From Armatimonadota bacterium (GTDB lineage: Bacteria > Armatimonadota > UBA5829 > DTJY01): a DNA stretch of 64,000 nucleotides. This document shows, one piece after another, positions 29,356 to 38,532 of this stretch. Under the pieces are notes generated by a model. That model was given only the letters and a program-made list of their open reading frames with translations, made no database searches and was not told the DNA's origin. Every line of letters begins with the position of its first letter. The stretch's first letter is position 1. Location: positions 128,061 through 192,060 of the forward strand of contig JARYMF010000003.1 of the NCBI GenBank assembly GCA_029907255.1. The letters are read 5' to 3'. A program made the translations under genes and the position numbers.

Positions 29356-30342
29356 TTGCCGGAACTTATTGTATCTCCAGAAGACGCGGGATTGCGACTA
29401 GATGTCTTTCTTGCACTTCATGAGCCGTCAATTACAAGGTCTGCATTTGAGCGCCTTATTTCCGAAGGCCGCGTTACTTTAAATGGATTACCAACGCGGC
29501 CTGCCCGCAAAGTACGAGCTGGCGATGTAGTAGCTTACTCACTTCCACCACCCAAGCCTGCAAAAATAAAAGCAGAAGAAATCCCAATTGATATCATCTA
29601 TGAAGACTCCGACATAATAGTTGTAAATAAACCTAAAGGAATGGTTACACACCCTGCACCTGGACGTGAAGAGGGCACGCTAGTAAATGCACTTCTTGCG
29701 CACTGCAAAGGCCTCTCGCAAATCGGAGGAGTGGAACGCCCTGGAATAGTACATAGGCTAGACAAAGATACTTCCGGCCTTATGGTTGTTGCCAAGAATG
29801 ATATGGCATATCACAGCTTGCAAAAGCAGATTCAAGCTCGTACAGCAATAAGAAAGTATCTTGCTCTCGTTTGGGGCGATCCAAAATTCGAAAACGCGGT
29901 AGTTGATGCTCCAATTGGACGCCACCCGGTTGATAGAAAAAAGATGGCAGTAATTGAATCCTTAACCCTCAGATCGCGCATTGCGATAACAGACTTTCAT
30001 GTCTTGGAGCGTTTTGGATTGTTTGCGCTTGTTGAAGCAAGTCTCCGAACAGGGCGAACTCACCAAGTTAGAGTTCATTCAGCATACATTGGGCATCCAG
30101 TTGTTGGTGATCCCGTATACTCAGGCAAACGACGTGTTCAGTCGGGCTCGAAGGAGTTCATTTCATGCGTAAATAGAATGATTGACGGTCTGCAGGGACA
30201 AGCTCTTCATGCACATTATTTAAGCTTTGACCATCCCAAGACAAACAAGCGCCTTGAATTTACGTCTGAGATGCCAGTTGCAATGCAAAGTCTGATTGAA
30301 TATCTTAGGAAGAATATATCAACCATCAAGGAACGCGAATAA
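29356..30342 (+). CDS. rluD: RluA/RluD-family 23S rRNA pseudouridine synthase
   Basis: 328 residues starting with TTG after a GGAGG site. An S4 RNA-binding domain occupies residues about 12-75. The catalytic domain contains PGIVHRLDKDTSGLMVVAK with the catalytic aspartate of HRLDKDTSG, and the later motif TGRTHQVRVH. It converts uridines to pseudouridine in large-subunit rRNA; the precise target (RluD versus another RluA relative) cannot be fixed. It lies 6 bases after lgt; the lspA-lgt-rluD order supports a single operon. Confidence 0.9.
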   Translation: MPELIVSPEDAGLRLDVFLALHEPSITRSAFERLISEGRVTLNGLPTRPARKVRAGDVVAYSLPPPKPAKIKAEEIPIDIIYEDSDIIVVNKPKGMVTHPAPGREEGTLVNALLAHCKGLSQIGGVERPGIVHRLDKDTSGLMVVAKNDMAYHSLQKQIQARTAIRKYLALVWGDPKFENAVVDAPIGRHPVDRKKMAVIESLTLRSRIAITDFHVLERFGLFALVEASLRTGRTHQVRVHSAYIGHPVVGDPVYSGKRRVQSGSKEFISCVNRMIDGLQGQALHAHYLSFDHPKTNKRLEFTSEMPVAMQSLIEYLRKNISTIKERE

Positions 30343-30389
30343 AGGTAGCTTTTATTGCTAAACATATCTTGGAACTTTCGTGATTAGCA

Positions 30390-30572
30390 ATGATACAAGT
30401 TAGAGTAGGGGACATTGCGCATATGCGGAAGCCGCACCCTTGCGGGAGCATGGAGTGGCTAGTTACGCGCATTGGTGTGGATATCGGGATGAAATGCCTA
30501 AAATGCGGCAGACGAGTGATGCTACCGCGTGAGGAATTTGAACGTCGTGTTAAAACCCTTCGCCCAGGTTAA
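30390..30572 (+). CDS. DUF951 family small protein
   Basis: 60 residues. The pattern GDIAHMRKPHPCGSMEW and IGMKCLKCGRRVMLPR defines DUF951, a small protein with Cys residues (CxxC plus an upstream HPCG) that may bind zinc and probably nucleic acid. It is found in many Gram-positive and related genomes, and its function is unknown. It ends the housekeeping block, convergent with the sigma-GGDEF gene. Confidence 0.88.
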   Translation: MIQVRVGDIAHMRKPHPCGSMEWLVTRIGVDIGMKCLKCGRRVMLPREEFERRVKTLRPG

Positions 30573-30590
30573 GATTATTAACTAGGCTAG

Positions 30591-31913
30591 CTAAGCAGCT
30601 TTAGCTAATTTTTTCTGAGAGGTTTCAAGTGCAACCCAAGCAAAATCAATAAGTTCCTCAGCGCTTGCAGCCTCATCTGGATAAATAGCAGTGCCAAATT
30701 CTACATCAAACGTCATAGAACCGCGCGTCCGATGGATATCAAATTTCACCATCTTTATCGCATTACTTACCCGCTCACAAACTTGGCTTGCCTGCTCGCC
30801 AGTATAAGGCATTATTAGCCCGAAGACCTTATCATCCATTCGGCCAATTATGTCGCATTTTCTAACATTATCAGCAATGATGCGGGCAATGCTGTATAAC
30901 GCATCATCACGATGCATGCTTCCTGCAAGCTCCCCATATTTGTCAAGGTCTCTTACTGCAAGAAGCGCAAAGCTTAGCTTCGACTTGTTTCGAGCTGACC
31001 GGATAACTTCCTCTGCAAGTCGTTGTTCCATATAACTCTTTGTATATACTCCAGTAACAGCATCGGTGATAGCACTTTCCTCTGGGCTTTCCTGCCGACG
31101 ACCAGCTAGTTGCAATTGCATTTGCATTTCCTTAATCTCTTCCGTAGTCAGTATTCGCTTTAGCTTTCGAGTTCCATTGCGAAGAATATGCGAAACGTAA
31201 TTGCATGATATGCCAAGCTTTTTCGCAATCTCAGTTTGGCTCAAGCCATTGTAGAAGAATTCCTGAATGACCTTCTGTTCGATTAGTTTGAGCTTGTTCA
31301 TTGCCATTCCCAATACAACTCTATCTTCAACCGGAAGTTGAAAAGTCGTAAAGTCCTCATCTTTTACCTTTTCTACATCTACCGAAGCACCAGATTCCTC
31401 ATCCCGGTCATTATCAAGCGATGCAACTTTGAATATTTCTCGTGTCGTGAGGAGCTCCGCGACGCTTTCCTCAGGAAGATGCATAACACGACCTATTTCT
31501 GCTTCGGTAGGCTGGCGGCCAAGCTCTTGGTAAAGAGAATCAATTACCCGCGCCATCTTATGATTCAGTTCCTGAAGCCAGGCCGGTTCCTTTATTATCT
31601 TCCCTCTATCTCGAAGCGCATGCTTGATTTGGCCAATTATGAAATGTGTGGCATAGGTCGAGAACTTTACTCCCTTTTTGGCATCATAGAGGTCGGTGGC
31701 TGTGATTAAGCCGATGTAGCCCTCCTGTATCAGATCTTCAAGGGGCTCCCCTGACCCCGAGAACCTGCGTGCAATGCTCTCGACCAGGTTCTTGTACTGG
31801 AGGACAACTTTGTCTCGTATTCTTATGTCCTTGGTAGCAGCGTACTTTGCTAATAGTTTATTAATTTGCTCGTCTGTTAATCTGTTGGTAGCCATGATTT
31901 TCGCCATTTTCAT
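30591..31913 (-). CDS. Sigma-70 family factor fused to a degenerate GGDEF domain
   Basis: 440 residues. The first ~260 form a group 3/4-like sigma factor: region 2 with DLIQEGYIGLITATDLYD, a region 3 segment, and region 4 with the helix-turn-helix QTEIAKKLGISCNYVS. After a short linker, residues ~285-435 are a GGDEF domain that begins with DAVTGVYTKSYMEQRL. The signature GGDEF is replaced by DDKVF (360-364), so cyclase activity is unlikely. The I-site motif RxxD is kept as RKCD (351-354). The protein may be a sigma factor that binds c-di-GMP. It follows pilC on the same strand after a 98-base gap with a hairpin. The start has GGAAG at short spacing; ATGs at 31907 and 31895 are alternatives. 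Confidence 0.85.
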   Translation of the reverse strand: MKMAKIMATNRLTDEQINKLLAKYAATKDIRIRDKVVLQYKNLVESIARRFSGSGEPLEDLIQEGYIGLITATDLYDAKKGVKFSTYATHFIIGQIKHALRDRGKIIKEPAWLQELNHKMARVIDSLYQELGRQPTEAEIGRVMHLPEESVAELLTTREIFKVASLDNDRDEESGASVDVEKVKDEDFTTFQLPVEDRVVLGMAMNKLKLIEQKVIQEFFYNGLSQTEIAKKLGISCNYVSHILRNGTRKLKRILTTEEIKEMQMQLQLAGRRQESPEESAITDAVTGVYTKSYMEQRLAEEVIRSARNKSKLSFALLAVRDLDKYGELAGSMHRDDALYSIARIIADNVRKCDIIGRMDDKVFGLIMPYTGEQASQVCERVSNAIKMVKFDIHRTRGSMTFDVEFGTAIYPDEAASAEELIDFAWVALETSQKKLAKAA

Positions 31914-31968
31914 AGTACTTCCGAAATTTTTAAAGCATTATGAAATTGCCTATTTTTACAAAGAATCT

Positions 31969-32001
31969 GCGTTTGGTAGCCTCCCGAGGGCTCCCAAACG
32001 C
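31969..32001 (-). promoter_or_regulatory. Hairpin between pilC and the sigma-GGDEF gene
   Basis: The arms GCGTTTGG and CCAAACGC pair perfectly, with an inner AGCC/GGCT helix. On the transcribed strand it is not followed by a clear U run, so it may stabilise or attenuate the read-through transcript rather than terminate it fully. Confidence 0.5.
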
Positions 32002-32011
32002 CCATGCATAC

Positions 32012-33214
32012 CTAGCCTATCGAGCTTACTAGCTTGAAAATTGGACCCATTACCGAGATTGCAATGAACCCAACTACCACACCCATGAATACAATAAGTA
32101 GCGGCTCAATCAAAGAAGTAAGTCCTTTGATTGAAGCATCAACCTCTTTATCGTAGAACTCAGATACCTTAACAAGCATATCGCTAAGGCGACCTGTTTC
32201 TTCGCCTACGTCAATCATGTGCGTAACCATTGTAGGAAAAACGCCGCTTGCTTCTAACGGCTGGCTTATTTTCTGACCTTCGCGAACACTTTCGCGCGCT
32301 GTTTCAACTGACTTTGCAATAACAGCATTTCCCGACGTTTCACCAACGATTTCAAGCGCCCTCATCATTGGAACGCCACTGCTTACGAGTGTACCAAAGG
32401 TCCTAGCAAACCGTGAAATCGCCATTTTTTGGACAATTTCTCCAATTATTGGCAGCTTCAGCTTAAGATTATCTATCAAGTATCTGCCCTCGGGCTTGGA
32501 GTTGAGAATGCGGAAAGTAACTATAACACCGATAATGAGCCCTACTGGCACATACCAGTATGTTTTGAGAATGGTACTCATATCGAACAAAATGCGTGTT
32601 GCTGGTGGCATCTCAACGTTCATGCTAATAAAGATTTCTTTGAACTTTGGAAGAACAAATGTAAACAGAGCACAAATCAAGAGCACGGAAAATAAAAGAA
32701 CAATGATTGGGTACATCATCGCCGACTTGATTTTCGTGCGAATTTCCATTTCAGTTTCCAGGAAGGTGGCTAACCTATTTAGAATTTCATCCAAAATACC
32801 ACCTAGTTCTGCCGCCCTAATCATGTTCACATAAAGCTTGGAAAACACATACGGATGTTTCGCGAATGCATCTGTAAGGCTCATGCCGCTTTTAACATCG
32901 TTCATCGCCTGAGCAATCACAGGTTTCAGCACAGGGTCTTTACTTTGATTCTCAAGTATATCCAGGCATCTAACAATGTTAATTCCTGCGTCTATCATTG
33001 TTGCGAACTGGCGGCTAAAAATGGCAATGGCATTTAGCTTTACCTTTTTATGCTGAAACAAACGGAAGCCAGAATCTTTCTTCTCCGATATGTTAGTGAC
33101 ATGATAATGTTGGTCTTGCAGCTTGGATAATGCAAGCTGCTGGTTGTCTGCTTCTATTTTTCCTTTGATTGATTTTCCAGTCGAATCAACCGCTGTGTAA
33201 ACAAATGTTGGCAT
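32012..33214 (-). CDS. pilC: Type IV pilus inner membrane platform protein PilC
   Basis: 400 residues of the GspF/PilC family, with two repeated cytoplasmic T2SF domains (about 70-190 and 270-395) and three transmembrane helices. Typical motifs are FSRQFATMIDAGINIVRCL and ARTFGTLVSSGVPMMRALE. It anchors the motor ATPases PilB and PilT to the inner membrane. A GGGAGG site precedes the start. It lies 35 bases after pilT in the same transcript. Confidence 0.93.
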   Translation of the reverse strand: MPTFVYTAVDSTGKSIKGKIEADNQQLALSKLQDQHYHVTNISEKKDSGFRLFQHKKVKLNAIAIFSRQFATMIDAGINIVRCLDILENQSKDPVLKPVIAQAMNDVKSGMSLTDAFAKHPYVFSKLYVNMIRAAELGGILDEILNRLATFLETEMEIRTKIKSAMMYPIIVLLFSVLLICALFTFVLPKFKEIFISMNVEMPPATRILFDMSTILKTYWYVPVGLIIGVIVTFRILNSKPEGRYLIDNLKLKLPIIGEIVQKMAISRFARTFGTLVSSGVPMMRALEIVGETSGNAVIAKSVETARESVREGQKISQPLEASGVFPTMVTHMIDVGEETGRLSDMLVKVSEFYDKEVDASIKGLTSLIEPLLIVFMGVVVGFIAISVMGPIFKLVSSIG

Positions 33215-33249
33215 ATGGTAACAGCCTCCCTTACTTGTCTGGAAACAGA

Positions 33250-34389
33250 TTATTTTGAGCCATTAAGCATGCGAGAAAAGTTCTCCTGGTCAAGTGCTCG
33301 AGTAAGTGCCTCTTCGTAGCTTATTAAACCCGCACGGTGTGCGTCAGCAAGGACTCGATCCATCGTGCGCATGCCCTGTTGGCTACTAGTTTCCATTATG
33401 GAATATATTTGGTGCGTTTTTCCTTCTCGAATTAGATTGCGTATTGCCGGATTGGCAACCATTATCTCAACAGCTGCAAATCTTCCCCCACCTAGCTTTG
33501 GAATAAGTTGCTGGGCAATTACTGCTTCAATTGTGTTTGAAAGCTGAACCTTTATTTGGTCTTGCTGGTGCGCTGGGAACACATCAACAACCCTGTCAAT
33601 CGTTTGGGGAGCATTTCTTGTATGGAGAGTGCCGAAAACAAGATGCCCAGTTTCTGCAAGTGTGAGTGCTGATGCAATAGTCTCTAGGTCTCGCATTTCG
33701 CCAATCAGAATAACGTCAGGGTCTTCTCGCAACACTGCCCGAAGAGCGTTGTCAAAGGAATCAGTGTCTGAATTCAGTTCACGCTGATTTATCATACTCT
33801 TCTTATGGCTGTGTAGATATTCAATCGGATCTTCGATTGTCATTATGTGGCAGTTGCGAGAATTGTTGATGTGGTCAATCATGGTAGCAATTGTTGTTGA
33901 CTTTCCGCTACCTGTTGGCCCAGTCACAAGTATTAGTCCACTATGCTTGAGTGCAAGTTCTTTAAGTATGAGCGGGAGCCCCAATTCCTCCATGCTTGGA
34001 ACCTTGCTTGGGATAGCTCTCATGGCAGCGCCAACTGAGCCTCTTTGGCGATAAACATTGACCCTAAAGCGGCCGATATCCTTGACACCATATGAAAAAT
34101 CCAGCTCCTTGGTTTTTTCAAACCACTGGATTTGCTCGTTGTTCAGGATATCATATACCAGCCGCTGGGTATCTCTTGGTGTAAGTGGCATATAATCTGT
34201 AGGAACAAGCTTTCCGTCCATACGAATCATAGGCGGTAGTCCAACAGATAGATGGAGATCCGAAGCACCTTGTTCTGCGGTATATCTTAATAGATCATCA
34301 AGGTGCAGGTCTGCCACGGACTTTTTGCCACTTATTGGTGCTTCAGCATCAGATTTTCCTAGTGGTTCCAGGAGGTCTGTTTCTATCAT
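33250..34389 (-). CDS. pilT: Pilus retraction ATPase PilT
   Basis: 379 residues. A PAS-like N-terminal domain starts near DLLRYTAEQGASDLHLS. The core has Walker A GPTGSGKST, an Asp box, Walker B region ILIGEMRDLETI (the AIRNLIRE motif near the C-terminus also marks PilT), and conserved His in HLVFGTLHT. It drives pilus retraction. The ribosome site is AGGGAG. It lies between pilB and pilC. Confidence 0.94.
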   Translation of the reverse strand: MIETDLLEPLGKSDAEAPISGKKSVADLHLDDLLRYTAEQGASDLHLSVGLPPMIRMDGKLVPTDYMPLTPRDTQRLVYDILNNEQIQWFEKTKELDFSYGVKDIGRFRVNVYRQRGSVGAAMRAIPSKVPSMEELGLPLILKELALKHSGLILVTGPTGSGKSTTIATMIDHINNSRNCHIMTIEDPIEYLHSHKKSMINQRELNSDTDSFDNALRAVLREDPDVILIGEMRDLETIASALTLAETGHLVFGTLHTRNAPQTIDRVVDVFPAHQQDQIKVQLSNTIEAVIAQQLIPKLGGGRFAAVEIMVANPAIRNLIREGKTHQIYSIMETSSQQGMRTMDRVLADAHRAGLISYEEALTRALDQENFSRMLNGSK

Positions 34390-34430
34390 TCCGTACTCCC
34401 TTTCTCTAGATTGATTCAGCCAGCCTATTT

Positions 34431-36152
34431 CTATCCGGCATATATGACTCGAAGTGACTCTTCGAGCGTTGTAAGGCCAAGCAGAATTTTTTCCATAGCA
34501 TCATCTTTTAGCGTTTTCATACCAGCCTCAATTGCGGCTTCTTTGATGGCATAAGATGATGACTTGGCAAGTATTAAATCCCTAATTTTATCGGTGATGG
34601 GCATTAGCTCGTATATGCCTATGCGACCCTTATAGCCTGTGCCTTTGCAATGATCACAACCCTTCCCCCGATAGAAGGTGACGTCAGAGTTTTCGTCAAC
34701 ATTCATCCCAAGCCGCCTTATAGCGTCTCTGGGCGGAGTATACATTTCTTTGCATTTGGGACATATAGTTCTCAACAGCCTCTGCGCTAGCACACCAATC
34801 ACAGCAGAAGCAATCAAGAATGACTCTACACCCATGTCTAAAAGTCTTGTAATGGCGCCAGGCGCATCATTTGTGTGTAATGTGGCAAGCACTAAATGTC
34901 CCGTCAAAGCAGCTTCGATTGCTATCATGGCTGTTTCTTGGTCTCGAATTTCGCCAACCATTATTATGTCAGGGTCCTGGCGGAGCATTGTCCGCAAACC
35001 ACTAGCAAAGGTTAGGCCTGCTTTTACGTTAACTTGTGTCTGAGTTATTCCCTCAAGTTCGTATTCAACAGGGTCCTCAATTGTCAAAATGTTCTTCTCA
35101 CCGGAATTTAGCTTATTCAAAACAGAATAAAGAGTTGTCGACTTGCCACTTCCTGTTGGTCCAGTAACCAATATGATGCCGTATGTTCGGCTTATAATAG
35201 ACTCAAACATTTCCAGGGTTTCTGGAAGAAAACCCAGCTTGTTAAGACCTAGCAGGACCGAGTTTTTGTCTAATACCCTCAGAACGACTTTCTCGCCGTA
35301 AACACTTGGAAGGGTAGACACGCGAAAATCATAGTGCTTCCCATCCACAATCGCACTGATACGTCCATCCTGAGGCGCCCGCTTTTCCGCAATATCCATA
35401 TTTGCCATGATCTTCAGCCTTGAAATTAAAGACGCCTGCGCTTTCTTTGGCACTATCAATCCATCGTGTAGAATGCCATCAATTCGATAGCGTACCCTCA
35501 ATGAATTCTTGCCTGGCTCAATATGGATATCACTACATTTGTCTTGTATGCCCCTTGTTAGAATAAGATTGGCCAACCGAACTACCGGAGCTTCTTCGCT
35601 AAGTTCACGAAGCTCCTCAATACTAACTTCTTCCTCTGTGGTTTCACGTTCCGCTACCGCAATATTTGTCGTTTCCATATCATCAATCAGCTCACTTACG
35701 GCTTCAGTCGGCGACTTAATAGTGCCGTAGTGCTGACTGATGGCGTTCATTATATCTTCTTCGGTAGCTATTACAGGCTCGACTTCAAGCCCTGTAATTA
35801 AGCGAACTTCATCTGTCGCAAAGATGTCGAGGGGGTTTTTCATTGCCAGGGTAAGCTTGCCATTTTCCCTGGCAATTGGCAAAATTTTATATCTGCGCGC
35901 AATTTCTTGGGAGATCAACTTAATCGCTTCAGGCTCAGGAGTGCGCTCGGTAAGATCAACATAAGGCACACCCCAGTGGATTCCCAAGCACTTGACCTTG
36001 TCACGCTCGGAGATGAGCCCCATACTTACGAGCACATCACCGATTGTTTCTCGGTTGCCCAATTGGCGCTGCTTTTCAATAGCCTGATTAAGTTGTTCTT
36101 CCGTTATAAGTTTTGCGTTTACGAATATTGCGCCGATAGACTTTCTTTGCAC
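34431..36152 (-). CDS. pilB: Pilus extension ATPase PilB
   Basis: 573 residues, starting with GTG after GGGGAG. The N-terminus resembles an MshEN domain (IGAIFVNAKLITEEQL and IGDVLVSMGLIS), the module that in some PilB/MshE proteins binds c-di-GMP, but the usual RLG arginines are replaced, so binding is uncertain. The ATPase core has Walker A GPTGSGKSTTLYS, Walker B region IIMVGEIRDQET and a C-terminal four-cysteine zinc site (CPKC...CDHC). It powers pilus assembly. Confidence 0.94.
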   Translation of the reverse strand: MQRKSIGAIFVNAKLITEEQLNQAIEKQRQLGNRETIGDVLVSMGLISERDKVKCLGIHWGVPYVDLTERTPEPEAIKLISQEIARRYKILPIARENGKLTLAMKNPLDIFATDEVRLITGLEVEPVIATEEDIMNAISQHYGTIKSPTEAVSELIDDMETTNIAVAERETTEEEVSIEELRELSEEAPVVRLANLILTRGIQDKCSDIHIEPGKNSLRVRYRIDGILHDGLIVPKKAQASLISRLKIMANMDIAEKRAPQDGRISAIVDGKHYDFRVSTLPSVYGEKVVLRVLDKNSVLLGLNKLGFLPETLEMFESIISRTYGIILVTGPTGSGKSTTLYSVLNKLNSGEKNILTIEDPVEYELEGITQTQVNVKAGLTFASGLRTMLRQDPDIIMVGEIRDQETAMIAIEAALTGHLVLATLHTNDAPGAITRLLDMGVESFLIASAVIGVLAQRLLRTICPKCKEMYTPPRDAIRRLGMNVDENSDVTFYRGKGCDHCKGTGYKGRIGIYELMPITDKIRDLILAKSSSYAIKEAAIEAGMKTLKDDAMEKILLGLTTLEESLRVIYAG

Positions 36153-36285
36153 GAGGAAAACTCCCCACCACAGAAGTTTATTTTTTGGGTGGGCGTGTCA
36201 TTGCAAACCCGCCCACAGCTCTTAGTAGTTACCAATCCTAACAGTCTGTCAGATATTTGTTATTTGTCGAATGAAAACATCTACG

Positions 36286-38532
36286 CTATTTGCTTGCACC
36301 AACAATTTTTGGAGTAATAAACATCATTATCTCTGAGCGTATCTTCTCATTATGCTTATTCTTAAATAACCCACCAATTATTGGTAGGTCGCTGAGGAAT
36401 GGTATTCCCGTCATGCGCTCGCGGTCTTCTTCGGTTATGAGACCACCAATTACGATCGTCTCTCCATCTTTCACGCGAACTGTGCTGTCTATGAAGCGAC
36501 GTGAAATCTCGGGAAGGAGAAGGTCAGCTGGCGTCTTCAAGAAGCTTTTAATTACACTAGCCTCTGGGTGAAGGTCCATAGTGATATAACCATCCGAGCT
36601 TACCCTGCTAACTACGTGAAGCTGGACACCAACCCTTGCCGTTTCAGTTGTTACATTTACGCCTGTAGTAGTAACCTGAACACTAACGACGTACTTTATC
36701 TCATCTCCAATGAAGATGCTTGCTGGCTTCCCATCGAGTGCGAGAACATTAGGATTTGCCAATACTTTAGCCTTACCATCATCCACGAGAGCGTTAATGG
36801 TCGCTATTATCTCCATTGGCGAGCGTTGGAAATGACCAAGCACAACTGGCGGTTCCTGACCAACGTCGTTAACGTGTCTTTCATTAAATGAGACTCTACT
36901 CCATTCCCATTCGATACCAAGATCCTTAGCAAATTCATTGCGTATGTCTACAACTTTTGCCTCGATTAGGATTTGCGGCTGTTGTACATCAACCTTTGCA
37001 AGAAATTCCTTTGCCTTGTTAATCTCTTCAGGCGTACCCGTTATAAGCAGAGTCTTAGGTGGAGCTTCCTTCTTAGGTTGTGCATTCTGACCGGCTGAGC
37101 CTCCTTCAGATGTGTTACCCATTGCCAATGCGCTTGGCTTCTCAAGGTCAAAGCCTTGGTTCGGGCCTATTACAACCTTAACTCCCGGCACACAAGATTG
37201 CAGAAGAGCTGCTAACTCATTAATGTCGGCATACTTTACCTCATATACTTCCATAACCGAGGTTTGAGCCTTATCCGCTAGTGATTGTTCAACCTGGTCA
37301 ACAAATGCCTTGGCAGCTTTTACTTCACCAGCAGGACCTGTCAAAACAAGGACAACATTTGTTTTGGGAGCATCCTTATCGAGACTCTTGCTTGTCGTTG
37401 CTTTTACAGCAGCAAACTGGGTCTCAAGCATTTTAGTGACCATATCACTATCAGCGTATTTTAAGACCACAACCTCGGTAACTTTTTCGTCACCAAAACT
37501 GGCACCGCCCGCCGCAAGTGCCTTCAAATTCTCTGCAGTTCCAACCACATAAGCGCCTTCTACTTGGGCGTATTTGTAGCCACTAAGGTTAGCCACGAGT
37601 TTGAGAGCCTCTTCCACGGTGACATTGCTGAGAGCAACCGTTACTTCTCCCTTAACATCAGGGCTTGCCACAATGTTTACACCGCTTTCAGTTGATAGCG
37701 CTTTCAAAACGTCATGAATATCCGTGCCAACGAAATCAAGGGTGATTCGCTTTGCCGGCTTATTAGCATCCACTGTGGCCGCAGCAACGACAGCATTTGA
37801 TACGCCGATGGGTGCAGCGCTGGCAACTAGTATTGGCTTACTTTCGGTAACCGTTGGTTTAAGCTCAGCAACTGGTGCTGAAGCTACCAAGGTAATTGGC
37901 GCACTTGACTGCGCTTCCGCAGACACTTTAGGCCTGAGGCTAACAACTTCAGAAGCGGAGCTATTTGGCAAAACCGGTTTGACCTCAGCAACAGGAGCTG
38001 AAAGAGTGATTATTGGTTCTTCTATCTTACTTGTTTTATTCACCACAAACTTAGCTGAAGCTGAAGCTTTGGTAGAAGAATCAATCGCCGGCTTTTTTAC
38101 AGCATTATTAGTCTTGAAGATTGTAATAACTGCTGCACGCCTGCCGTTGAAGTAATTTACAGAATATTTTAATTTTCGACTCGTAGATACAACTATTCGG
38201 ACAATGGGTGGCGAATTTTTGTACCAACCACACTTTACAGTCTTGATACCGCCATCATTAACGATAAATTGCCTCGTTACATGTTTGCCGAGATATCCGT
38301 TAAGATCGAAAAACAAGTGTTGCTGCTTCACCCAGCCGCTGTGAATTGTCATCGGTCGTGAAGCACTGATATTGATTTGCACAGAGTCGGCCAGCTCGGC
38401 AACCTGGACTTTTTCGAATACTTGCTTTCCAGCGTAAGCTGGAACTGTCCATAACAATATGAGAACCAAAGCGATAAAGGTCTTAAAGAATGTTGCAGCA
38501 TACTTATGCCTGTGCCCCTTTGTTATTTTCAT
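36286..38532 (-). CDS. pilQ: Type IV pilus secretin PilQ
   Basis: 748 residues. A signal peptide is followed by an AMIN domain (about 35-140), a low-complexity linker with repeated SAPVAEVKP/SAPVAELKP units, a secretin-TonB short N-terminal (STN) domain (about 265-335), N-domains, and a C-terminal secretin domain with TIVIGGLITEEDRE and GIPFLSDLPIIGGLF. It forms the outer-membrane pilus pore, which is evidence that the cell is diderm. A strong AGGAGG site precedes the start. The 5' end overlaps pilP by 29 bases. Confidence 0.93.
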   Translation of the reverse strand: MKITKGHRHKYAATFFKTFIALVLILLWTVPAYAGKQVFEKVQVAELADSVQINISASRPMTIHSGWVKQQHLFFDLNGYLGKHVTRQFIVNDGGIKTVKCGWYKNSPPIVRIVVSTSRKLKYSVNYFNGRRAAVITIFKTNNAVKKPAIDSSTKASASAKFVVNKTSKIEEPIITLSAPVAEVKPVLPNSSASEVVSLRPKVSAEAQSSAPITLVASAPVAELKPTVTESKPILVASAAPIGVSNAVVAAATVDANKPAKRITLDFVGTDIHDVLKALSTESGVNIVASPDVKGEVTVALSNVTVEEALKLVANLSGYKYAQVEGAYVVGTAENLKALAAGGASFGDEKVTEVVVLKYADSDMVTKMLETQFAAVKATTSKSLDKDAPKTNVVLVLTGPAGEVKAAKAFVDQVEQSLADKAQTSVMEVYEVKYADINELAALLQSCVPGVKVVIGPNQGFDLEKPSALAMGNTSEGGSAGQNAQPKKEAPPKTLLITGTPEEINKAKEFLAKVDVQQPQILIEAKVVDIRNEFAKDLGIEWEWSRVSFNERHVNDVGQEPPVVLGHFQRSPMEIIATINALVDDGKAKVLANPNVLALDGKPASIFIGDEIKYVVSVQVTTTGVNVTTETARVGVQLHVVSRVSSDGYITMDLHPEASVIKSFLKTPADLLLPEISRRFIDSTVRVKDGETIVIGGLITEEDRERMTGIPFLSDLPIIGGLFKNKHNEKIRSEIMMFITPKIVGASK

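Noticed and set aside
36153-36285. Terminator between pilQ and pilB
   Set aside because: A 7-bp stem GTGGGCG/CGCCCAC (36189-36216) is present but on the transcribed strand it is followed by A, not T residues, so it is not a terminator for this direction.
37724-38155. 143-residue + strand open frame
   Set aside because: Mirror of the repetitive linker of pilQ; Ala/Thr-rich composition is a product of the repeat.
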